DNA of 64,000 nt from Candidatus Sabulitectum sp. Its GTDB lineage: Bacteria; Fermentibacterota; Fermentibacteria; Fermentibacterales; JCC-6. Location of the stretch: positions 20,920-84,919 of the forward strand of contig JAIOSV010000031.1 in the NCBI GenBank assembly GCA_021107435.1. The letters run 5' to 3'. The translations under genes and the position numbers were made by a program. The notes under the pieces are model-generated. The model saw only the letters and a program-made list of their open reading frames with translations, was not told the DNA's origin and ran no database searches. Each line of letters opens with the position of its first letter. The first letter of the stretch is position 1. This document shows positions 57,596 to 64,000 of the stretch, one piece after another.

Positions 57596-57842
57596 CGCCT
57601 ATAGCAGTCACCGTTCGCGGCAGGCTTATTCCATTGTCATTGAAGACTCTGTATGCAAGGCCGCTGCAGTCAAAACCTGATTCATCAATCCCCCCGTAGA
57701 CATAGGGAACCCCGAGGTATGAGATGGCCTGAGCAATTATAGTTTCGGCAAGACTCAAAGAATCACTGCCGGCAACACGAATTGAATCCTCTTCCTGAGC
57801 AAAGGAGAATGAGGCAATAACAAGAAAAACCAGAAATTTCAT
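57390..57842 (-). CDS. NlpC/P60 cell-wall endopeptidase
   Basis: 150 residues; ATG 57842 with AAGG six bases before it. The longer frame to 58058 adds 72 residues of Arg-rich sequence that overlaps the next gene. Signal peptide (1-16), then the papain-like NlpC/P60 domain: catalytic Cys in ESGFDCSGLAYRVF near 70, His in NPTHTGIYIGDG near 115. It should cut between D-Glu and a diamino acid in peptidoglycan stem peptides, in the periplasm. It is shorter than many relatives and lacks SH3 or LysM domains. Confidence 0.88.
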   Translation of the reverse strand: MKFLVFLVIASFSFAQEEDSIRVAGSDSLSLAETIIAQAISYLGVPYVYGGIDESGFDCSGLAYRVFNDNGISLPRTVTAIGELGIPVSRDSLEPGDIMIFHNPTHTGIYIGDGEFIHCSSWQDRGVVITEITQSNYARRYHSARRIIAE

Positions 57843-57931
57843 ATCAACCTTTCTATGAATTGCTTTTCTGTTATACCCGAGGGCAGTCAATATGTTCGCA
57901 CCTGTAAATACTGCAGATCCCGATCTAAAAT

Positions 57932-58165
57932 TCAGTCCTCTATGTCTGTTCCCAGCACCTGGAGTACTTCCACTGCTTTCTCTTCGTCTTCTTCCCGGAT
58001 CAGCAGTTTCACACCGCCCTTTCGCAGGGAAGAGAGTCCCATCAGCTGCCCGCCGCAATCATCCGCGTAAATCATTGATTCAACCCCCTGCTCCAGCAGA
58101 AGCCCCCGGGCCATCTCAGCCTCATATCTCTTTTCAAACACTCTAACTGTTTTCAACTCACCCAT
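57932..58165 (-). CDS. DUF2007-like small protein
   Basis: 77 residues; ATG 58165 with AAAGGG before it. It begins MGELKTVRVFEKRYEAEMAR and contains GVESMIYADDCGG and VKLLIREEDEEKAVEVL, the beta-alpha-beta pattern of DUF2007 (a GlnB-like putative signal-transducing fold). No partner gene is near. Confidence 0.75.
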   Translation of the reverse strand: MGELKTVRVFEKRYEAEMARGLLLEQGVESMIYADDCGGQLMGLSSLRKGGVKLLIREEDEEKAVEVLQVLGTDIED

Positions 58166-58193
58166 GCGACCCTTTCTACACATACCAGAGGAA

Positions 58194-58826
58194 TCAGTGA
58201 TTGATATCGCCCAGAATTACCTTAACCGCTCCGAATGTACTTTGATCAAAATTTGCTGTGCCCTCAAATACCATGTACGGAATCCATTCGAAAAAATACC
58301 CCGTTGAACTTCCACTTCCACCTGGCAGAAACAAGTACCTGAGACATCTGGCGGTACCTGCTTCCCAGTTATAGACCCTGCTCCAGCATTCACCATCCGG
58401 GTAATAAATATCAATAAGCAGGTTATCCTGTCCATTATAGAAGAACGGGGTATCCAGCTCCAGAACAAGCTCATTCCCGTATCCGTTTTCAAGACAAAGA
58501 GAATCACAGTGATAGACTTCCACAAGGGTACCGGGGTCATAATTCTGTGAAAAAGTTTCTATCAACTGATCGTTCTCCACATTGGCCATGCTTATGGTAA
58601 AATCTGTCACATATGATGTCTCCTCGGGCCAGGCAAAAACAAATGTAATACTGTTTATCTGGAACGCAGTTTTAATTTCTTCCTGTAAAACTACCACCTG
58701 GCAGTGTTGAACCATTCCTCAACATTCGAAAGGCGAGTCCTGCCCTGCTTCCATAACACCGATCTCTACAGTTGCAGCAAAAACCGTACACAGCATTATT
58801 CCAATGGGTAGTAAATACCTGAACAT
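58194..58826 (-). pseudogene. Secreted protein interrupted by an in-frame TGA at codon 36
   Basis: ATG 58826 lies behind GAGG and encodes a signal peptide and mature start (residues 1-35, ending SPFEC); TGA at 58721-58719 then interrupts the same frame. After the stop the frame continues for 174 codons with GMVQHCQVVVLQEEI and a beta-rich domain rich in acidic and aromatic residues. It ends STFGAVKVILGDINH, a variant of the shared W-x-x-I-K motif. The reading frame is otherwise intact and the codon could have been TGG (Trp). It is a nonsense mutation, a sequencing error or a recoded site; TGA serves as the normal stop of this and other genes. Confidence 0.7.
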
Positions 58827-58972
58827 ATCATTTCCTCTAATCAAGTTATAATAACAGTATTTATTGCACTACACCCCTTATGGACACAATTCCTGTATAC
58901 TCTACCCTCATTACATACACCGAAGTGCCAAAACAAGTGAAACTCACATCAGTTTTGAAGCAAACGGCAAAC

Positions 58973-60010
58973 TCACTCAAAGGCAGTCAGAACAAAAACA
59001 TTACCTGCCGGGGAAACCTCCAGGTCAATTGGAAATCCATTCAATTCAACCTGGTGAAGTATGTTTCCCGTCGTGTAGTCATAAGAAGAAAGAAGGCTTT
59101 TCCCGTCTCCCGTATAGCTAACCACATTTGCGTGAAGCATTTCATCACAGCGGATCAGGAATGAGCTTCCTTCAACAGGACAAACCCGTTCAAAGCTCCA
59201 AATGTATTCAGTTGAATCAGGGTTTGAATGGGAATATAAAGTTCCCACATTCCCGGAGAAAACGGCAACCGTATATTCACGGTTCCATATTGTTCCAATA
59301 CCCTGTGCCTCCTCCGAATACATAGGAGTTGAAAATAGATATGCGGCTGCTAATTCATACATAATTTCTGTTTTGCCCCCTGTCGCCACAATCATAGTAT
59401 CCTCGTCCAGGGGAGCCATGGTTCGTATGCTTTGATTGAACATCAACGAACCTGAAGGAAGATTCATTGAGGTCTTGATCCTGATAACCTCGTTGGTTAC
59501 TCCGTCTGAAACGAATATGTAAGGTGAATCCGGACCTCCGCTCACCATATGGGTCGGCATCTGACAAACACTGAACATATCGGTGACAGTGCACTCCGGA
59601 AGATCAAGTTCGAGAATGTTTCCGTATGATCCCAGGAGGTAGACTGCTCCTTTTGCCGATGAATGTATCATTTCTGAGTACCCGGAGGGGGATGGCGGAC
59701 CCACTTGATATTCTCCAAGTTTCTCCAGAGATTCAGAATCGTAATCAAGTATTATTCCCTCTATTGTTGCAACTAAAATATGACCCGGGTATACCAGAAT
59801 GCTTCCCGGACCATCAGGAATTGAGATCACCCCAGCCACAGTAAGATCTGAAGATAGTACTACAACCTCTCCTTTGAAGGCTGAATCCAGCTCTGTAATG
59901 CTTTTACAACAGGGTAGTATCAGCAACATAATCACTGAGACTAATTGTAGGGCTTTTTTTAAAGCAATTCCACGATCCATATTAGTAAGCGAGAGGAATC
60001 TTTCAGTCAT
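58973..60010 (-). CDS. Secreted beta-propeller-like protein of unknown function
   Basis: 345 residues from ATG 60010, two bases after the TonB-receptor stop. A later ATG at 59980 (MDRGIALKKALQL) is also possible. A hydrophobic segment ends ILPCCKS, which may be a weak lipobox. Six or so blade-like repeats follow (GSILVYPGHILVATIEGIIL, SPYIFVSDGVTNEVIRIK, DTMIVATGGKTEIM). It may assist the TonB-dependent receptor next to it, by analogy with other receptor-partner pairs. There is no catalytic motif. Confidence 0.65.
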   Translation of the reverse strand: MTERFLSLTNMDRGIALKKALQLVSVIMLLILPCCKSITELDSAFKGEVVVLSSDLTVAGVISIPDGPGSILVYPGHILVATIEGIILDYDSESLEKLGEYQVGPPSPSGYSEMIHSSAKGAVYLLGSYGNILELDLPECTVTDMFSVCQMPTHMVSGGPDSPYIFVSDGVTNEVIRIKTSMNLPSGSLMFNQSIRTMAPLDEDTMIVATGGKTEIMYELAAAYLFSTPMYSEEAQGIGTIWNREYTVAVFSGNVGTLYSHSNPDSTEYIWSFERVCPVEGSSFLIRCDEMLHANVVSYTGDGKSLLSSYDYTTGNILHQVELNGFPIDLEVSPAGNVFVLTAFE

Positions 60011-60012
60011 TG

Positions 60013-62628
60013 TTACCATTCCAGGACCACCGATACAAGAAAGTGTCTGGCAGCTGACCATGCTCTGGGATTATCCATTACGCCTGTGGGGTCTCCTGTT
60101 TCATGGAAGAGGCCTGTGTCATGGATATTGAAAATATTCTTTCTGTCAAAAATATTGAATATTGACAGGGCAACCCTGAAGTCACCATATCTAATTCCTA
60201 TTTCCCTTGAAAGAGTAAGATCTGTCTGCATGGTAAATGGTCTCCGCTCAGTATTTACTTCTACCGGTGTGGATCCCTCGGGCAACACGGTATAGGGGGT
60301 TCCACTGCCGTAATTCCACTTAATTGCAATCGAGGAATTCTCAAAAGGACGAATGGCTCCAATAAGAGGGCCTTCTGACTCCATGGATTCATACTCAACT
60401 GCAACTCCAGCCTGATGGGTCTGGTCCCAGTCAAGGTAATTGTCCTCACGGGACTGAATGGAAGATTCAAGCTGAGAGTTGTTATACTCTTCGAAAGCTG
60501 AAGAGTACTTGCCTCTGGCGATGGAGAAGGTGTAAGAGATCTGTCCTGAGAACCCGGACCCATGTCTTCTATTGATCGAGGTCTCAATTCCCATGGCATT
60601 ACCGTTACTGCTGTCATTGCTGAATATGTAGTAATCTCCCTCACTGTAATCCTGGGTACTTATCAGCCCGGTAATATCTTTGTTGTAAAATGAGATTCCC
60701 AAATCAGTGAAACGGTCAAGCTCCTGTCTTATGCCAACTTCATACATTCTTGTCAGTTCGGGGTCAAGAGCTGGATTGCCAGCGATAACCCTGTCAGCTC
60801 CTGTACTGAAAGTGGTATGAAGGTAGTAGCAGTTCATAGGAGCAAGCTGGAAGTAGTGGCCGTAGGTTGTGAAGAAAAGCGATCTTTCTCCGAATGGAAC
60901 GGAGAAGCTGACCCTTGGACTTGCATGCATCTTACTTTCAACTTCAGTACCCGTACCAAGCTCTGTTGAAAACGTGAATGTGTTAGGGTCAAAGTAGTCG
61001 CCTCGAATGCCCAGCGTTGCTATACCGCCCCCTGTAAACCTGTAGCTGCCCTGAGCGTAAGCAAACGCAGAATGTGGATACTCTTCCCAGAGGGAAAGGT
61101 ATGAGGAGCCCTGGGATAAAAAATAAACATTATACTGATACAGATCGTAGTAATTGCAACCGAAGCCAGCTTTCAATCTGAGCCTTGGGTTTGGATTAAA
61201 ATCAACACCCAGATCCACAGAGTATACATCTGCCTGAGAGTCAAACCATACATTCTGGTGGATGCCGCCCCGATAGAAGCCGGAAGAATCCTGATACAAA
61301 TCAGGTGGTTCATACTGGCTAAGCCAGTAAAGATAACCGGAATCGTCTCCTACAAAACCACCTTCACTGTCATAGATTCTGTTCCAGTTCATGAAACGGA
61401 GAGCTCCTGCAGTAAAGTTCAGACTTGCCTTGTTACCCAGCAGCGTCGATGTGTTTAGAACTATACCATGAGTCTCGCTGAACATTGCAGGCAGGGCATA
61501 ATCCAGATTCCCTGGCGGAGATGCAATTCCACCGCTGCAGCTCTGGTCGCCATAATTTGACCAGGCCCACTGATTCCATCCATTTTCCCTGTATGATCCC
61601 AGAAAACTGAGGGATATTGAACTGCCTGCTTCCGGTCTGTACACAAGCTTAAGGATTCCGGAAGCATCATTCAACCAGTTGTATGACCAATTTCCTCTTG
61701 TATCCACATTATTCCCGCCACTGAAATTCATTTGCCCGGTCAGACTGAATGTGATTTTCTCTGGCAGATTGATACCAATTTCGGGGAGAATGGAACCGGT
61801 AACTGGCTCTGTTCCAGAAAGGGAGAATTCAAAACTGCTCAGGTCTGTTCTGCACAGATCGTGATCAATACCTTCACTGAATACCACCACTTCAGAAGCA
61901 AGCATCCTTGATGAAACATCTCCCATTCTTCCCGTTACTGATGCTGAAAAGTTTTCGTTACCCTCTTTGGCAACCAGATCAACCACGCCGGACATGCTAT
62001 TACCGTATTCAATGCTCTGCCCCCCGGTCATAAGGGTAGCGTTAGAAATTGCGGTGACCGGTACATCAAAACCAAGCCTGTTGTCCATTGGAGATATTAG
62101 GGACACACCCTCGAGAACATAATCCACCTCTTCAGATCTTCCACCACGAATGTGCAGTGAACCATTCCGCTCAATAACTCCAGGCTGTTCAGAGATCATG
62201 TCAATAATTCCGCTGCTGCTAATAATCCTCATATCAGAGAGATCCAACTCAAAAACAGTTGATGGAATATCTCTTAGAATATGCGATCTGGATTCAGTTA
62301 CCATTATCACAGTGGAGCCGCTGGCATCTTCCTTCAGTTCAAAGTCCAGTCTGCTGACGCTGTTAGCCTCAACTGTTACTTCTTCAACAGTTATGCTGTT
62401 CCGGCCAATCATCCTTGCGGTTATTGAGTATGTTCCCGGTTGTAATCCCGCAATAACATATTCACCCAGACCATCAGTCATAGCACCGTAAGGGGTTCCC
62501 CCCAGCAAAACAGTTGCGCCAGGAAGGGGTTCACCGTCAGGTTGTTGTACCCTCCCTGCAATCACTCCATTGCTGGCGCTAAGTGCTTCCATAGCAATAG
62601 TAATCAAAACAATTAAGTATATTCGCAT
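60013..62628 (-). CDS. TonB-dependent outer-membrane receptor
   Basis: 871 residues, ATG 62628 with AAGG upstream. Signal peptide (1-18), a carboxypeptidase-regulatory-like domain (about 22-95: GVIAGRVQQPDGEPLPGATVLL), a plug domain (about 115-210: GSLHIRGGRSEEVDYVLEGV) and a 22-strand-type barrel ending AARHFLVSVVLEW. No SusD partner is adjacent. It may import a large ligand or serve as a barrel for secreted proteins. The beta-propeller gene follows it by 2 bases. Confidence 0.88.
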   Translation of the reverse strand: MRIYLIVLITIAMEALSASNGVIAGRVQQPDGEPLPGATVLLGGTPYGAMTDGLGEYVIAGLQPGTYSITARMIGRNSITVEEVTVEANSVSRLDFELKEDASGSTVIMVTESRSHILRDIPSTVFELDLSDMRIISSSGIIDMISEQPGVIERNGSLHIRGGRSEEVDYVLEGVSLISPMDNRLGFDVPVTAISNATLMTGGQSIEYGNSMSGVVDLVAKEGNENFSASVTGRMGDVSSRMLASEVVVFSEGIDHDLCRTDLSSFEFSLSGTEPVTGSILPEIGINLPEKITFSLTGQMNFSGGNNVDTRGNWSYNWLNDASGILKLVYRPEAGSSISLSFLGSYRENGWNQWAWSNYGDQSCSGGIASPPGNLDYALPAMFSETHGIVLNTSTLLGNKASLNFTAGALRFMNWNRIYDSEGGFVGDDSGYLYWLSQYEPPDLYQDSSGFYRGGIHQNVWFDSQADVYSVDLGVDFNPNPRLRLKAGFGCNYYDLYQYNVYFLSQGSSYLSLWEEYPHSAFAYAQGSYRFTGGGIATLGIRGDYFDPNTFTFSTELGTGTEVESKMHASPRVSFSVPFGERSLFFTTYGHYFQLAPMNCYYLHTTFSTGADRVIAGNPALDPELTRMYEVGIRQELDRFTDLGISFYNKDITGLISTQDYSEGDYYIFSNDSSNGNAMGIETSINRRHGSGFSGQISYTFSIARGKYSSAFEEYNNSQLESSIQSREDNYLDWDQTHQAGVAVEYESMESEGPLIGAIRPFENSSIAIKWNYGSGTPYTVLPEGSTPVEVNTERRPFTMQTDLTLSREIGIRYGDFRVALSIFNIFDRKNIFNIHDTGLFHETGDPTGVMDNPRAWSAARHFLVSVVLEW

Positions 62629-62785
62629 TTACACCTTAATTTTTGTACACATCTTCATAAACCATTTTAATATCTGTGTATGTCCTAATCAGTTGCTATG
62701 AATAAGTCAATGTTTTTACAAGGGGATAGTTGCTGCCAGTATTTATTTACATAGTAGAATGTAGTGTGAGCTGAAAGGAAATACC

Positions 62786-63799
62786 ATGAAGAAACTGCTC
62801 ATTCCTGCTATTTTCGCTTTTCTTGCGGGATGTTTTCACAATCCTTCCGCAGCCAATACTCCTGGAGAGTATTACGATATGTTCGCCCTGGTATGGGAAG
62901 ACTATGAAGCAAATTATCCGGAATTCACACTGAAAGACATTGATTGGAAAGAGCTATTCAGTCACTATTCACCTCTGGCTGAGCAGGCGGAATCAACTGA
63001 AGAACTTGTAATGGATGTACTCCTTCCAATGCTTACTGAATTGAAAGATGTACACATCTGGTTCTACCGTCCCGACGGAACCATAATGAGCACTTACTTG
63101 ATTGATATTGAACCAAACTACGATCAGACTGTTCTTATGGAAAACTATCTGTGGCCGAATGATTTCAATGGGTATGTAGATAATGTGGGATACTGCAATC
63201 CGGATTCGCTGCCCTACCTTCTTATTAACAGTTGGACAATCACTTTAAATCTTGAAAGAATCAGAACATTTCTTGAACTTGCCGCCGACAAACCGGCGGT
63301 TATAATTGACATTCGCATGAATTCAGGGGGAAATAACTCTCTGTGCGGTGAAGTTTCCGGGATGTTTACCAGCATTGCGTGTCCAGCTTACTATTGCCGC
63401 TTCAGAAACGGACCGGGCTATGATAACGTTTATTACTATCCTGTAACAACCTATCCTGACAATGAGATTTGCTACAACGGCACAGTTTATCTTCTAATCG
63501 GTGAGCAGTCAGCCAGCTCCAGTGAAGATTTCACCCTTCACATGGATAACATTGAAAATGTAGTAATGATCGGGGATACCACTATGGGCATCGGCTGCTG
63601 CCCAAACCCTTTAGGTCTTGCCGACGGATGGAAGGTCAATACAATAATCTGGTCAAGCTGGACAACCGACTATACTCCTGTTGAGTGGAACGGTATACCT
63701 CCTGACATTTATGTTGAGGCTACAGAAGAAGACTTCGCTCAGGGCATAGATCCGGTCCTTGAATATGCAATATACCTGATTAATTCACAGCCTGAATAA
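62786..63799 (+). CDS. S41-family peptidase-like lipoprotein
   Basis: 337 residues, ATG behind AAAGGAA. A lipobox LAGC (Cys16) is clear. The S41 core shows AVIIDIRMNSGGNNS near 172 and YLLIGEQSASSSEDFTL near 235, where the catalytic Ser is expected. The usual GxxTxGKG stretch reads GDTTMGIGCC, so the general-base Lys is missing. It may use another base (tricorn-like S41) or be inactive. It ends before the rRNA terminator. Confidence 0.75.
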   Translation: MKKLLIPAIFAFLAGCFHNPSAANTPGEYYDMFALVWEDYEANYPEFTLKDIDWKELFSHYSPLAEQAESTEELVMDVLLPMLTELKDVHIWFYRPDGTIMSTYLIDIEPNYDQTVLMENYLWPNDFNGYVDNVGYCNPDSLPYLLINSWTITLNLERIRTFLELAADKPAVIIDIRMNSGGNNSLCGEVSGMFTSIACPAYYCRFRNGPGYDNVYYYPVTTYPDNEICYNGTVYLLIGEQSASSSEDFTLHMDNIENVVMIGDTTMGIGCCPNPLGLADGWKVNTIIWSSWTTDYTPVEWNGIPPDIYVEATEEDFAQGIDPVLEYAIYLINSQPE

Positions 63800-63835
63800 A
63801 CCATTTGCCCTTCTCATTTCCCTTAAACACAAAAA

Positions 63836-63861
63836 AGCCCCTGATCTTTCAATCAGGGGCT
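63836..63861. terminator. Strong rRNA-operon terminator
   Basis: A 10-bp stem (63836-63845 with 63852-63861) and a six-base loop; on the minus strand it is followed by TTTTTT and on the plus strand by a T-rich run (TTTCTTTA). It stops the 5S transcript and could also serve the S41 gene. Confidence 0.85.
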
Positions 63862-63874
63862 CTTTCTTTATTAA

Positions 63875-63993
63875 TGCCCGGCAATGTCCTACTCTCCCAG
63901 CCGGAGACCAACTAGTACCATCGGCGCTGGAGGACTTAACTGCCGTGTTCGGAATGGGAACGGGTGGGGCTCCTCCGCCATTATCGCCAGGCA
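63875..63993 (-). rRNA. rrf: 5S ribosomal RNA
   Basis: About 119 bases on the minus strand. The 5' end TGCCTGGC pairs with the 3' end GCCGGGCA. The conserved CCCATTCCGAACACGG loop and AGTTAAG follow in the expected order, then GGTACT. It lies at the 3' end of an rRNA operon whose 23S and 16S genes should lie to the right of the window. Confidence 0.95.
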
Positions 63994-64000
63994 ATACATC

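Noticed and set aside
58719..58760. Selenocysteine reading of the in-frame TGA
   Set aside because: The small stem after the TGA is short with a G-U pair, no selenocysteine machinery is seen in the window, and a Trp to stop change is simpler.
58194..58826. TGA read as Trp in this genome
   Set aside because: TGA is the natural stop of several intact genes here, such as the EF-G-like gene (4639-4641) and asnB.
58864..59164. Plus-strand frames near 59 kb
   Set aside because: They overlap the 3' half of the beta-propeller gene, which has a signal segment and blade repeats.
63785..63994. Minus-strand frame over the right end
   Set aside because: It runs through the 5S rRNA and its terminator and is not a gene.

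Overview
The window reads as ordinary chromosomal DNA from an uncultured Gram-negative bacterium of the FCB (Fibrobacteres-Chlorobi-Bacteroidetes) assemblage, perhaps close to Candidatus Fermentibacteria or Cloacimonadota. This placement is inferred from gene content, not from a search. It rests on a gingipain-type C25 peptidase with a FlgD-like C-terminal domain, paired PorV-like outer-membrane proteins, a TonB-dependent receptor with a carboxypeptidase-like N-domain, TrmFO, a separate GlnRS, and 2-oxoacid:ferredoxin oxidoreductase genes suited to anaerobic amino-acid fermentation. The genetic code is standard, and TGA is a normal stop. TTG starts behind strong Shine-Dalgarno (SD) sequences are unusually common.

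Layout. 1-2395 (-): a multi-cluster FAD/Fe-S oxidoreductase that runs off the left edge, and a small zinc-ribbon membrane protein. 2491-7773 (+): a promoter, an EF-G-like GTPase with odd G motifs, a lineage-specific secreted protein and the C25 peptidase. 8014-12597 (-): ComM-like ATPase, then leuS and cyclophilin. 12662-17672 (-): an operon of two PorV-like barrels and a multi-PAS protein with a degenerate kinase-like end. 17785-18393 (+): a DNRLRE-like secreted protein. 18462-21203 (-): ferredoxin, VorB-like alpha and fused beta-gamma subunits. 21412-24507 (-): a membrane protein, a secreted protein and a TPR protein with a Cys-rich tail.

24635-34428 is an accessory-looking block of three B12-binding radical SAM proteins, three GT2 glycosyltransferases, a GT-C membrane glycosyltransferase and a methyltransferase, probably acting on lipid-linked sugars or membrane lipids. 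34497-41216 holds clpB, a Gfo/Idh/MocA oxidoreductase, a pseudo-ABC ATPase with its membrane partner, and trmFO. 41860-46379 (+) is asnB, a GCS2-type ligase and glnS. 46452-53141 carries two GGDEF proteins, one fused to an ATPase and TPRs, and a CASTOR/POLLUX-like channel. 53149-62628 is rich in secreted and envelope proteins: a small barrel, a decayed NlpC/P60 copy and its intact parent, a membrane spermidine-synthase-like protein, short secreted proteins, one gene broken by an in-frame TGA, and a TonB receptor. The right end has an S41-like lipoprotein, then a 5S rRNA on the minus strand with its terminator, the tail of an rRNA operon lying to the right.

The strongest undescribed-looking signal is a shared C-terminal motif ([ST]-[WF]-[AG]-x-[IV]-K) on four otherwise unrelated small secreted proteins, which may be a sorting or anchoring tail. 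Next are the B12-radical SAM/glycosyltransferase block, the in-frame TGA gene, and the pseudo-ABC pair. No tRNA, CRISPR array, insertion sequence or phage gene was seen.
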